Shown here: positions 16,382-24,781 of the stretch, one piece after another
Numbering within the stretch: the stretch's first letter is position 1
How the letters are laid out: the number at the start of each line of letters is the position of its first letter
Assembly: GCF_018332695.1 (NCBI RefSeq)
Contig: NZ_BOQN01000049.1
Span: 124,001-188,000 of the forward strand
DNA: 64,000 nt
From: Paractinoplanes toevensis
GTDB lineage: Bacteria; Actinomycetota; Actinomycetes; Mycobacteriales; Micromonosporaceae
Reading direction: 5' to 3'
Program-made: the position numbers and the translations under genes
The notes under the pieces: generated by a model
Told to the model about the DNA's origin: nothing
The model's input: the letters and a program-made list of their open reading frames with translations, nothing else
Database searches by the model: none

Positions 16382-17559
16382 CCGGGCTGCCGGAACTGTT
16401 GCGGGAATGCGCGCCGCAGGTCCTGGCGGCCGTGGTGCGCCGCTACGGCGACTTCGAGGCCTGTGAGGACGCGGTGCAGGAGGCGCTGATCGCGGCCGCC
16501 CGGCAGTGGCCGGCGACCGGTGTCCCGGAGCAACCCCGGAACTGGCTGATCACGGTGGCCGGCCGCCGGCGGGTGGAGCTGCTGCGCAACGAGACCGCTC
16601 GCCGGCGCCGCGAGGAGGCGGCCGGGAGCGAGCCGGCGCCACCGGTCCGGGGCGATGACGAGCTGGCGTTGCTGCTGCTCTGCTGCCATCCCGCGCTGAG
16701 TCTGCCGGCGCAGGTCACGCTCACTCTGCGGGCGGTCGGCGGGCTCACCACCGCGGAGATCGCCCGGGCGCTGCTGCTGCCGGAGGCCACCGTCGGCCAG
16801 CGGATCAGCCGGGCCAAGCAGCGGATCCGGGACACCGGCACCCGGTTCGACCTGCCCGCGACGGGCGAGCGTCTCACCGCGGTCCGCCACGTGCTGTACC
16901 TGATCTTCAACGAGGGCTACACGGCCAGCTCCGGCGACGCCCTGAACCGGGTGGAGCTGACCCGGGAGGCGATCCGGCTGACCCGGCAGCTGCACCGCCG
17001 CCTGCCGGACGACGGCGAGGTGGCCGGGCTGCTCGCGTTGATGCTGCTCACCGACGCGCGCCGGCCTTCGCGTACCGGCCCGGACGGCACCCTGGTCCCG
17101 CTGGCCGAGCAGGACCGGGGCCGCTGGGACGCGGCCGCGATCGCCGAAGGCGTCGCGATCATCACCGACGCCCTGGCGCGGGCGCCGATCGGCCCTTTCC
17201 AGCTGCAGGCCGCGATCGCGGCGATCCACGACGAGGCGGCGCGGGCCGAGGACACCGACTGGCCGCAGGTCCTTGCCCTGTACGGGATGCTGCACGCCCT
17301 CGACCCGGGGCCGATGGTGACGCTGAACCGGATCGTGGCACGGGCCATGGTCGACGGCCCGGAAGCCGGGCTCGCCGCACTGGACGAGATCGCCGCCGAT
17401 CCGGTGCTGGCCCGGCACCACCGGACCGCGGCGGTGCGGGCCCATCTGCTGGAGCTGACCGGCGACCGGGCCGGGGCGCGGGAGTTCTACCGGCTGGCGG
17501 CGCGGCTCACGCTCAGCCGGCCCGAGCAGCGCTATCTGGAGTCGAAAGCAGCCGACTGA
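16378..17559 (+). CDS. ECF-type RNA polymerase sigma factor, ECF42 group
   Basis: The protein has 393 residues: sigma-2 (YGDFEACEDAVQEALIAAA, about residues 22-40), sigma-4 (LTTAEIARALLLPEATVGQR, about 124-143), then a long C-terminal extension of roughly 200 helical residues. The sequence LIFNEGYTASSGD in this extension is typical of the group. The extension replaces an anti-sigma factor as the control element in ECF42 proteins. GTG 16378 overlaps the DGPF gene's stop. Upstream of the operon is a promoter that matches the group's own motif, so positive autoregulation is likely. The last 47 bases overlap the convergent tetR gene. Confidence 0.88.
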   Translation: MTGLPELLRECAPQVLAAVVRRYGDFEACEDAVQEALIAAARQWPATGVPEQPRNWLITVAGRRRVELLRNETARRRREEAAGSEPAPPVRGDDELALLLLCCHPALSLPAQVTLTLRAVGGLTTAEIARALLLPEATVGQRISRAKQRIRDTGTRFDLPATGERLTAVRHVLYLIFNEGYTASSGDALNRVELTREAIRLTRQLHRRLPDDGEVAGLLALMLLTDARRPSRTGPDGTLVPLAEQDRGRWDAAAIAEGVAIITDALARAPIGPFQLQAAIAAIHDEAARAEDTDWPQVLALYGMLHALDPGPMVTLNRIVARAMVDGPEAGLAALDEIAADPVLARHHRTAAVRAHLLELTGDRAGAREFYRLAARLTLSRPEQRYLESKAAD

Positions 17560-18097
17560 CCGCGGCCATCACCGCGCGGCGGCGGGACGGGCGGTCGGCG
17601 GCGGCTGCGGCCTCGGCGAACTCCGGGTTCATCGTGCCCCACGCGCTCGCCATCGCCTGGATCAGGGTGAGCAGCTCGACGGGGGAGAAGTCGGTGGTCA
17701 CCCGGGCGGCGGCCAGGGCCTCCAGGCGAACGCGGTTGGCCTCGACCACCGCGGCCAGGGCGCGGCCGGCCGGGCGCTCCAACCTGTACCACGTGGTCAG
17801 GCGCTGGGCCTCCGGGTGGTCGGTGAAGTAGTCGAACATGCGGCCGGCGTAACCGGGCAGGTCGGTGGCGTCGAAGTGCACCGCGTCGAGGATCTGCCGG
17901 ATCGTCTCGGTGAAGACGGCGTCGAACAGGGCGTCCTTGTTGCCGTAGTAGGCGTAGATGCGCTCCTTGGCGCTGGCCGCCTCGGCCGCGACCCGGTCCA
18001 TCCGGGCGCCGGCGATGCCGTGCGCCGCGAACTCGGCGGTGGCGGCGGCCAGGATGCGGCGGCGGGAGGCGTCGGCGTCACGTACGCGAGGGGGCAT
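17513..18097 (-). CDS. TetR-family transcriptional regulator
   Basis: This 194-residue repressor has an N-terminal TetR helix-turn-helix (RILAAATAEFAAHGIAGARM and the recognition part AKERIYAYYGNKDALFDAVF, about residues 14-62) and a helical ligand-binding domain. It is divergent from a short-chain dehydrogenase gene. The 82-base gap holds an 18-base palindrome built from AACC/GGTT repeats and a weaker second copy, the likely binding sites. Its ligand is probably the substrate of that dehydrogenase or a related hydrophobic compound. The 3' end overlaps the sigma-factor gene by 47 bases. Confidence 0.88.
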   Translation of the reverse strand: MPPRVRDADASRRRILAAATAEFAAHGIAGARMDRVAAEAASAKERIYAYYGNKDALFDAVFTETIRQILDAVHFDATDLPGYAGRMFDYFTDHPEAQRLTTWYRLERPAGRALAAVVEANRVRLEALAAARVTTDFSPVELLTLIQAMASAWGTMNPEFAEAAAAADRPSRRRAVMAAVSRLLSTPDSAARAG

Positions 18098-18111
18098 GTG
18101 ACGAGCTTAAC

Positions 18112-18172
18112 CAACCAACCGGTTGGTTGCCAACTTACACTGGGGAGCGTAACCAACCAACTAGTAGGTAGG
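18112..18172. promoter_or_regulatory. TetR operator: palindrome CAACCAACCGGTTGGTTG and a degenerate second copy
   Basis: The 18-base perfect palindrome lies at 18112-18129. A second element at 18151-18172 (AACCAACCAACTAGTAGGTA and two more bases) has the same left half but a diverged right half. They sit between the tetR start (18097) and the SDR start (18180), so one regulator could repress both genes. Confidence 0.7.
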
Positions 18173-18179
18173 TAGAGAG

Positions 18180-19013
18180 ATGGCTCGCACCTGGTTCATC
18201 ACCGGCAGCTCCCGTGGCTTCGGCCGGGAACTGGCCGTCGCCGCCCTGAACGCCGGCGACAACGTCGTGGCTACCGCCCGCCGCCCGGAACAGCTCGACG
18301 GCCTGGGCGGCGACCGGGTTTTGGCTTTGCCGCTCGACGTCACCGACCCGGCGGCCGCCGAGTCAGCCGTGCGGCAGGCGGTGGCCCGCTTCGGCGGGAT
18401 CGACGTGGTCGCCAACAACGCCGGGTACGGCAACTCCGGCTCGATCGAGGACACCCCGCTCGACGACTTCCGCGCTCAGGTGGAGGCCAACTTCTACGGC
18501 GTGGTCAACGTGACCCGGGCCGCGCTGCCGGTCTTCCGGGCCCGGCGCGCCGGTCGCTTCCTGCAGTTCTCGTCGATCGGCGGGCGGGTCGGCGGCACTC
18601 CCGGGATGGCTGCCTACCAGGCCGCGAAGTTCGCCGTGGAGGGCTTCTCCGAGGTGCTCAACGCCGAGGTCAAGCCGCTCGGCATCAAGGTCACCATCGT
18701 CGAGCCCGGCCCGTTCCGCACCGACTGGGGTGGCGCCTCGATGAGCTTCCACCCGGTGAGCCCCGACTACGAGGAGACCGTCGGCAAGACCAACACCTTC
18801 CGCCGGGAGACCGCCGGCACCTGGCCGGGCGACCCGGCCCGCGCGGCCCGCATCCTGGTCGACCTGGTCGGCAACCCCAACCCGCCGCTGCGGCTGCTGC
18901 TCGGCGCCACTGCCGTCGACCTGGCCGACCGCTCCTCGACGGAACGCGCCACCGAGGCGGCGGAGTGGGCGGAGATCAGCCGCGCCGCCGACTTCCCGGC
19001 GGACGACGCCTGA
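18180..19013 (+). CDS. Short-chain dehydrogenase/reductase (SDR)
   Basis: This 277-residue classical SDR has the NAD(P) motif TGSSRGFG at residues 7-14, the structural NNAG (about 78-81), and the catalytic YQAAK (about 146-150) preceded by the active-site Ser in FSSIGG. The family reduces or oxidises carbonyl and alcohol groups in the cytosol. The substrate is unknown. It is divergent from a TetR regulator with shared operators and so is probably induced by the regulator's ligand. GGTAGAGAG precedes the ATG. A branched hairpin ends the transcript. Confidence 0.88.
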   Translation: MARTWFITGSSRGFGRELAVAALNAGDNVVATARRPEQLDGLGGDRVLALPLDVTDPAAAESAVRQAVARFGGIDVVANNAGYGNSGSIEDTPLDDFRAQVEANFYGVVNVTRAALPVFRARRAGRFLQFSSIGGRVGGTPGMAAYQAAKFAVEGFSEVLNAEVKPLGIKVTIVEPGPFRTDWGGASMSFHPVSPDYEETVGKTNTFRRETAGTWPGDPARAARILVDLVGNPNPPLRLLLGATAVDLADRSSTERATEAAEWAEISRAADFPADDA

Positions 19014-19026
19014 GCCCGAGCGGGTC

Positions 19027-19065
19027 GGGCGCCTGGGTTGGCCCGGCAATTGGCCGGGGGCGCCC
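19027..19065. terminator. Bidirectional terminator between the SDR and LacI genes
   Basis: GGGCGCC (19027-19033) pairs with GGCGCCC (19059-19065). Inside it CCCGGC (19042-19047) pairs with GCCGGG (19053-19058) around a 5-base loop. It lies 13 bases past the SDR stop and also serves the convergent lacI transcript. Confidence 0.6.
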
Positions 19066-19128
19066 TACGGCTGGGACCGGGCGCCTGGCCGGCTCTGAGT
19101 GCCAGCGGACCGTTTTGATGCCCGTACG

Positions 19129-20175
19129 TTAAGCGGAATCTCGAATGACCAACGACGGCTGGAAAGTTACCGATCGCGGCAGGCGGCCGGGGGTGGCGAT
19201 GTGGGCCATCAGGACCTCGGCCATCTCGGCGGCCATCTCTTCCACGGGCTGGCGGACCGTGGTCAGCAGCGGGCGGCAGTCCAGGGCGGCGCTGCTGTCG
19301 TCGAAGCCGACCACGGCGATGTCGTCGGGGACTCGGCGGCCGAGGTCCTGGAAGACGCGCAAAGCGCCTTCCGCCATCAGATCATTTGCTACGAAAAGAC
19401 CGTCGATGTCGGGGAAATCGGTTAGGAGCTGGCGAGCCGCGGCCTCGCCGCCGGCTCGGGTGAAGTCTCCCTCGATGGACGGCACCGTGGGGAAGCCTCG
19501 GGTGGCCAGGAACGAACGGTAACCGTCCAGGCGGTCCAGGCCGGATGGGATGTCGAGCGGCCCGCTGATTGTCGCCAGCGCGCGGCAACCCCGGTTGAGC
19601 AGGTGTTCCGCGGCCAGGCGGGCGCCCAGGCGCTGATCGACGTCAACGTAGCTCACGGCTATCGGGGACGTCGGGCGGGCCGAGACCACCGCCGGGATGC
19701 CCAGGTCGTGCACCTGGCGGGGGAGCGTGTCCTGCTCGTGGCTGCTGATCAGCAGGACGCCGTCGACGTGGCCCTGGCGCAGGTAGCGGACCACCTGGTG
19801 ATGGTCCGTCGAGTCGGTCGGGATGACCACGAGGTGGATGTCGTGCGGGCGCAGGGCGCTGGTCGCGCCGGCGGTGATCCGGCCGAAGTAGGGGTCGGTG
19901 AAGATGCGGTTCAGGAAGCTGTGGTTGTCGGGGCGGTCGGGCTCGCTGATCACCAGCGCCACCGAGTTGGAGCGGCGGGTGACCAGGCTGCGCGCGGCGA
20001 CGTTGGGGACGTAGCCGGTTTCGGCGATCGCGCGCTGGACCATCTCGCGGATCTTGGAGTCGACGCTGGGGGCGCCGTTGATCACGCGGGAGACCGTGGC
20101 CCGGGAGACGCCGGCCGCCTCGGCCACCTGGTCCATCGTCGGATGCTGGCCACCGCGAGCCGGCCGGGGATTCAT
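19129..20175 (-). CDS. LacI-family regulator next to the glucan-degrading operon
   Basis: This 348-residue regulator has an N-terminal HTH (TMDQVAEAAGVSRATVSRVI, about residues 13-32) and hinge (NVAARSLVTRRSNSVALV), followed by the sugar-sensing domain with LFVANDLMAEGALRV and DIAVVGFDDS motifs. I chose ATG 20175, which gives the normal short tail before the HTH; an upstream in-frame start would add 33 residues of low-complexity sequence. It lies downstream of and in line with the GH16/DUF1996 operon. GAGAGCGCTCTC sits 28 bases upstream of its start, and similar sites flank the operon promoter, so it is the likely repressor of both. Confidence 0.85.
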   Translation of the reverse strand: MNPRPARGGQHPTMDQVAEAAGVSRATVSRVINGAPSVDSKIREMVQRAIAETGYVPNVAARSLVTRRSNSVALVISEPDRPDNHSFLNRIFTDPYFGRITAGATSALRPHDIHLVVIPTDSTDHHQVVRYLRQGHVDGVLLISSHEQDTLPRQVHDLGIPAVVSARPTSPIAVSYVDVDQRLGARLAAEHLLNRGCRALATISGPLDIPSGLDRLDGYRSFLATRGFPTVPSIEGDFTRAGGEAAARQLLTDFPDIDGLFVANDLMAEGALRVFQDLGRRVPDDIAVVGFDDSSAALDCRPLLTTVRQPVEEMAAEMAEVLMAHIATPGRLPRSVTFQPSLVIRDSA

Positions 20176-20202
20176 GCGGTCTGTTATAGCAGCAGCGCCG
20201 TT

Positions 20203-20214
20203 GAGAGCGCTCTC
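20203..20214. promoter_or_regulatory. LacI operator GAGAGCGCTCTC
   Basis: A perfect 12-base palindrome lies between the end of the DUF1996 gene and the lacI start. It has the AGCGCT core of CebR-like operators and matches the sites near 23316-23397. Autoregulation of lacI is the simplest reading. Confidence 0.7.
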
Positions 20215-20274
20215 TCCCCGTGGGGGCGGCCGACGGGTGCCGCCACCGCCCGCAGTGGCGGCACCCATGGCCAT

Positions 20275-21525
20275 CTAGGGCCGTCCGTCCGCGCCGCACT
20301 TGACGATGATGCGGATGCAGTCGTTGACCCGGCGGGCCATCTCGTCGACCGGCCATGCGTTGAAGAAGTCGCCGTGCATCGTGTAACCGGCGCCGGACGC
20401 CAGGCGGAAGCCCGCCGGGTTGCCGTTCACCGGGTACCGCATGACCTGGCGCAGCTTCGGCACGACCACCGGGTGGCTGGCCGGGCAGGCGTTGCCCACC
20501 GGGTAGGCCATGTGGCTCTTGTGGTCGGTCGAGTCCAGGTTCTTCCCGTCCCAGCAGTGCGGGAAGTCCAGGTAGGACTCCAGCATCGAGCCGGCCGGGC
20601 AGGTGACGAAGTCCGCCGACGGGTTCACCTGGCCCGCGCCCAGGCACGACCAGCGCGCGATCGTGTTGTCGGCCGGCCCGGTGGCCTTCGCGTTACCGGC
20701 CACGATCCGCAGGCCGAGCGGGAACGGCTGGGTCTGCGCGATCAGCGCGTCGCTGACCCCCTCGCCCAGGTAGTAGAAGACGCCGGTGGTCGGCTCGACC
20801 GGGACGTTGTTGTTGTAGAAGGTGGGGATCCAGTACGCCGACTTGTCGATCGACGGGTTGCAGTTGCTGTTCGCATTGAGCAGGTCGTTGACCGTGGTGC
20901 TGGCCTTGGTCGTCTCGCTGCCGAAGAAACTGTGCATGTGCGAGGCGCCGGGCAGGTTGGGGAAGATGATCGGGTCGTCCGGCAGCCGGTGGCTGGCCGG
21001 GCAGTCGGCCAGGAACTCGGCCACCCGCACCGCGCCCGGCGGGATGGTCGGTGTGGTGGTCGACCCGCCGCTGCCGAAGACCTGGAACTCGTTGAGCGAG
21101 ACACCCCACTGGGTGGCCCGGACAGTGGTTTCCAGCCGGACATATCGTCCGGTGCCGCTCACCGTGAGCGTCTGCCGCCCGCCGGCACCGGCCGTGGTGT
21201 TGTAGACGGTCGTCCAACTGCTCCCGTTGGCCGATGTTTTAAGAGAAAAGCTTCGCGCGTACGCCGATTCCCAGTCGATCAGGACCGAGGTGATCGTGGC
21301 GCTCGCGCCCAGATCGACCTGCAGCCATTGGGGGTCGCTGAAGGCGCTCGACCACCGTGTCCCGAAGTTTCCGTCCACGGCGTTGGACGCCGGGAACGCG
21401 GCGCTCTCGCTGGAACTCGCCGTGGCCGTCCTGCCCTGCGAGATCAAGCCGTCGGCGGCGTTCGCCTGCGCCGGGATGATCAACAAGGCGGCTATCAACA
21501 AAGCGGCCAGCAAGGCCCGCCTCAC
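20275..21525 (-). CDS. Secreted F5/8C (CBM32-like) plus DUF1996 protein
   Basis: The protein has 416 residues. A signal peptide (LLAALLIAALLIIPAQANA) is followed by an F5/8 type C (discoidin/CBM32-like) module (about residues 25-152; NAVDGNFGTRWSS and WLQVDLG motifs), a short Thr/Pro linker and a DUF1996 domain (about 163-416). DUF1996 is seen in PNLPGASHMHSFFG, SCLGAGQVNP, and the CWDGKNLDSTDHKSHMAYP stretch with its His and Asp residues. DUF1996 proteins are secreted by actinomycetes and fungi and are often attached to glycan-binding modules; their activity is not established. The GTG start overlaps the GH16 stop as GTGA. Co-expression with GH16 suggests a role on beta-glucan or fungal wall. 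Confidence 0.85.
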   Translation of the reverse strand: MRRALLAALLIAALLIIPAQANAADGLISQGRTATASSSESAAFPASNAVDGNFGTRWSSAFSDPQWLQVDLGASATITSVLIDWESAYARSFSLKTSANGSSWTTVYNTTAGAGGRQTLTVSGTGRYVRLETTVRATQWGVSLNEFQVFGSGGSTTTPTIPPGAVRVAEFLADCPASHRLPDDPIIFPNLPGASHMHSFFGSETTKASTTVNDLLNANSNCNPSIDKSAYWIPTFYNNNVPVEPTTGVFYYLGEGVSDALIAQTQPFPLGLRIVAGNAKATGPADNTIARWSCLGAGQVNPSADFVTCPAGSMLESYLDFPHCWDGKNLDSTDHKSHMAYPVGNACPASHPVVVPKLRQVMRYPVNGNPAGFRLASGAGYTMHGDFFNAWPVDEMARRVNDCIRIIVKCGADGRP

Positions 21526-23255
21526 TGGTAGACCCGCACGTAGTCGACCAGCATCTGCGACGGGAACGGCGTGGTGGCGTCGACCGCGCCCGGCCAGTCA
21601 CCGCCGACCGCCAGGTTGAGGATGAGGTAGAACGGGTGGTCGAAGATCCACGCGCCCCGGGTGTTCTCCACCGTCTCCTTCTCGGCGTAGAAGACCTGGG
21701 TGTTGTCGAGGAAGTACTTGATGCCCTTCGAGTCCCACTCGGCCGCCCAGGTGTGGAAGTCGTTGGACAGGTCGGCACCGCCGGCCGCCTTGTACGACCC
21801 GCCGTAGCCGCCCCCGCCGTTGTACATCGGCGCGTGCAGCGTGGAGTAGCTGGTGAAGGTGTCCTTGCCGAGGACCTCCATGATGTCGACCTCGCCGTTG
21901 TACGGCCACGGGCGCCCGGTCAGGAAGTCCGCGCCCATCATCCAGAACGCCGGCCAGAAGCCCTGACCCTTCGGCACCTTCACCCGGGCCTCGACCCGGC
22001 CGTACTGGAAGGTGAACTTGCCGCCGGTGTTCATCCGGTGCGACGTGTAGTCGCGGCCGCCGACGGCCTCCTTACGGGCGGTCATCACCAGGTGGCCCTG
22101 GCCGTCCATGGCCGCGTTGTCGCCGTTGGTGTAGTACTCCTGCTCGCCGTTCTGCCCGGTGCCCGGGTCGATCGTCCACTTCGACTGGTCGACCCGCGTG
22201 CCCGAGGTGCCGTTGAACTCGTCGGCGAAGACCAGGCGGCTGGCCGGGAAGGTCGGGTCGGCCGGCTTGGCGGGCGGGGCGGTCGGTGCGCCGCCGGTGC
22301 CGTAGATGCTGAACTCCCACAGCGAGTAGCCGTAGGCGCTGCTGCGGGCGGTGCCGTACATCCGGACGTAGCGGCCGGTGCCGGTGGCGTTGATGACGTC
22401 CTTGAGGCCGTCACTGTTGGTGGTGCTGTAGATCGAGGTCCAGTTGACGTTGTCCGGCGAGACCTGGATCTGGTAGGCCTTGCCGTAGGCCGGGTCCCAC
22501 TGCAGGACGACCTGGCTGATCTGCGCGGTGGCGCCGAGGTCGACCGAGATCCAGCCCGGGTCGACCCAGCCGTTCGTGGAGCTCGTCGCCCAGCGGCTGG
22601 CCGGGTCGTTGTCGAACGCCTTGTCCGGGCTGCACGGGTTGCAGTTGACGTCGTTCTGCCAGGTGGAGGCCTGGGCCGGCTTGTTGTAGGACAGCAGCCG
22701 CGCGGTGCCGGCCGGAGGAGTGGTGGTCGCCGGCGGCGTGGTCGGGGTGGTGGTTCCCCCGGCGAAGACCTGGAACTCCCAGAAGGAGTAGCCGTACGCT
22801 TCGAGCGCCCGTGCCGTCAGGTTTATCCGGACGTAGCGGGCGGTGCCGCTGACCGTGATGCTCTGCTGTCCGCCGGTGGCGGTCGTCGTGGCATAGGCCT
22901 GGGAGTAGTTGGCACCGTCCGAGGAGAACTGGATGGTGAAGCCCTTGGCGTACGCCGCCTCCCAGTTGATCGCGATCCGGGTGACCGCCGTCGGCGTACC
23001 CAGATCCACCTGCCACCACTGGGCGGCGCCGTACGCGCTGGCCCACCGGGTGCCGTTGTTGCCGTCCACCGCCTCGGACGCCAGGTAGGCGCCGGCGATC
23101 TGGGTGGACGATGCCGTGGCCGGCTTGCCCTGCGAGACGACGACCTCGGCCGCGTCGGCGCGGGTCATGGTGACCACGAAGTAGGAGGCGAGCAGGCCGA
23201 GAACGGCCAGCGCCAGGGCGAAGGGTCGTCTGCGGACCAGGATTGGGGATGTCAT
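21522..23255 (-). CDS. Secreted GH16 endo-beta-glucanase with two F5/8C modules
   Basis: This 577-residue enzyme has an N-terminal export signal (FALALAVLGLLASYFVVTM), an F5/8C (CBM32-like) module (about residues 38-170), a Thr/Pro linker, a second F5/8C module (about 190-320) and a C-terminal GH16 domain (about 335-577). The GH16 active site E-V-D-I-M-E (about 453-458) carries nucleophile and acid/base, as in laminarinases (endo-beta-1,3-glucanases). KFTFQYGRVEARVKVPKGQG and FHTWAAEWD are further family marks. A beta-1,3-glucan substrate is inferred from the subfamily pattern. I chose ATG 23255 because the signal peptide begins there. AGCGCT-type operators flank the promoter. Confidence 0.88.
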   Translation of the reverse strand: MTSPILVRRRPFALALAVLGLLASYFVVTMTRADAAEVVVSQGKPATASSTQIAGAYLASEAVDGNNGTRWASAYGAAQWWQVDLGTPTAVTRIAINWEAAYAKGFTIQFSSDGANYSQAYATTTATGGQQSITVSGTARYVRINLTARALEAYGYSFWEFQVFAGGTTTPTTPPATTTPPAGTARLLSYNKPAQASTWQNDVNCNPCSPDKAFDNDPASRWATSSTNGWVDPGWISVDLGATAQISQVVLQWDPAYGKAYQIQVSPDNVNWTSIYSTTNSDGLKDVINATGTGRYVRMYGTARSSAYGYSLWEFSIYGTGGAPTAPPAKPADPTFPASRLVFADEFNGTSGTRVDQSKWTIDPGTGQNGEQEYYTNGDNAAMDGQGHLVMTARKEAVGGRDYTSHRMNTGGKFTFQYGRVEARVKVPKGQGFWPAFWMMGADFLTGRPWPYNGEVDIMEVLGKDTFTSYSTLHAPMYNGGGGYGGSYKAAGGADLSNDFHTWAAEWDSKGIKYFLDNTQVFYAEKETVENTRGAWIFDHPFYLILNLAVGGDWPGAVDATTPFPSQMLVDYVRVYQ

Positions 23256-23315
23256 GGGGTTGACTCCTGGGTCGGGGATTGTGTCAGAGCGGTTTCGCAC
23301 CGGGGAAAGTGCTGT

Positions 23316-23397
23316 GAAAGCGCTCTTTTGATTGACACTGTGAACCGCTGCTTCAATCCCTGTCAATGCCTGGTAGCAGCCTCGGGAAGCGCTTCCC
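23316..23397 (-). promoter_or_regulatory. Promoter of the GH16 operon flanked by two LacI-type operators
   Basis: On the minus strand TTGACA (23366-23361) and TTCACA (23344-23339) are 16 bases apart. The perfect 14-base palindrome GGGAAGCGCTTCCC lies upstream of the -35 box (23384-23397), and a weaker site, GAAAGCGCTCTTTT (23316-23329), lies at the predicted transcription start. The operator centres are about 69 bases apart, an arrangement that suits repression by a looping LacI protein. Confidence 0.65.
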
Positions 23398-23439
23398 AGG
23401 TCGCCGCCGGTTCCGGAACCGGCGGCGACCCGTTCACAC

Positions 23440-24651
23440 CTAGGAGACCGGCGCCCGGTCAGCGGATAACGGAGAACGCCGGGCGGCCAGCGCGAACACC
23501 GCCACCGCGGGCAGCAGGAACACGCCGGCCGCCGAGATGCCGGCGCCGATCGAGCGGCGCTGACCCACCACGCCGGCCGGTGGGCCGCCCACGATCTGGC
23601 CGAGCGCGTCGGCCTGGGCCTGGATGGAGAACACCGTCGCTCGGCTCCCCGCCGAAGTCGCCGAAACCAGCCAGACCGTCATGATCGGGGTGGCGGTGTT
23701 CCGCAGCAGGCGGACCAGCAGGTAGAGCCCGATCGCGAGCCACCACTGCCCGGCCAGGCCGAAGCCGATCATGCCGACCGCGGTGACCGCCTGCACGGCC
23801 GTCATCAGTTCGCCGATCCGGCGCGGGTGTCCGGTGTGCAGGTGACGCCCGATCAGGCCGGTCAGCCCGATCGAGCCCAGGGTCGCGACCATGGCCAGCC
23901 CGCCGAAGACGAGCTGCTCCGCGGCCGTACCGAAAAAGGGCAGCAGGAAGGGCTGGCTCAGCCGGTCGAAACCCTCGCTGCTCATGCCCGCGAAAAACGT
24001 GCCGGCGACGATGCCGGCCAGCAGCGTGCTGCGCCGGACCGCACGGCCGCCGGCCGCGACCTGCCGGCCCATCGACCGCCAGGACCCGCGGGTCTCGGCG
24101 GGCGACCAGCGTTCCTCTTTCATGAAGACCACCAGGAGTACGCCGAGGAGCACCGTGAGCACGCCACCGGCCACGATGGGTACGCCGAGCCCGGCGAAGG
24201 CGAGCAGCGTGGCGGCGACGATGCCGAACAGCGAGCCGGCCTGACCGAGCTGGCCGCCGCGCACGAAGGCTTTGGTGACCACCGAGGGTTCGATCTCGTC
24301 GGCGGCCCACGCCTCCTCGGCGCCGTCGACGCAGACCACGCCGACCGACCAGACCACGTTGGCCACCAGGATCGCGGCGAACGACGGGATCAGGCCCCAG
24401 ATCAGCAGGCCGGCGCCCATCAGCAGGTAGCCGGCGATCACCGACAGGCGGCGGCTGTAGAGGTCGGCGATGACGCCGGTGGGCACCTGGGCGACGAAGC
24501 AGACGGTCTCCATGAGCGTGCCGACCAGCACGAGCTGAAGCGGGGACAGGCCGACCTCGGTGGCCTGATAGATGAGATTGAGGGTGAAGGCGGTCGTGCC
24601 CGCGAACGAGCCGAGACCACAGATGAGCAGGTACAGGCGGTACGAAGACAT
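23440..24651 (-). CDS. Major facilitator superfamily transporter
   Basis: This 403-residue integral membrane protein has about twelve hydrophobic segments. The MFS loop motif between helices 2 and 3 appears as GVIADLYSRRLSV (about residues 59-71), preceded by the helix-2 segment VGTLMETVCFVAQVPTG. A charged central loop (MKEERWSPAETRGSW) separates the two halves. The motif pattern suits a proton-coupled drug or metabolite exporter, but no substrate can be assigned. It stands alone between the GH16 operon promoter and the decarboxylase gene. The last residues are polar and basic (LAARRSPLSADR). Confidence 0.82.
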   Translation of the reverse strand: MSSYRLYLLICGLGSFAGTTAFTLNLIYQATEVGLSPLQLVLVGTLMETVCFVAQVPTGVIADLYSRRLSVIAGYLLMGAGLLIWGLIPSFAAILVANVVWSVGVVCVDGAEEAWAADEIEPSVVTKAFVRGGQLGQAGSLFGIVAATLLAFAGLGVPIVAGGVLTVLLGVLLVVFMKEERWSPAETRGSWRSMGRQVAAGGRAVRRSTLLAGIVAGTFFAGMSSEGFDRLSQPFLLPFFGTAAEQLVFGGLAMVATLGSIGLTGLIGRHLHTGHPRRIGELMTAVQAVTAVGMIGFGLAGQWWLAIGLYLLVRLLRNTATPIMTVWLVSATSAGSRATVFSIQAQADALGQIVGGPPAGVVGQRRSIGAGISAAGVFLLPAVAVFALAARRSPLSADRAPVS

Positions 24652-24781
24652 GCGGAAGCATCCTGGGGCCGGAGAAGGCCCGGTGCCATGGACGTGCCTA
24701 GTAGAGGGTCATCAGCCCGGCAGAATGCGCACGACACCGGAGTGGGCAGCGATGCCGCAAGGGGTTGTCATGCGAGGGAGT

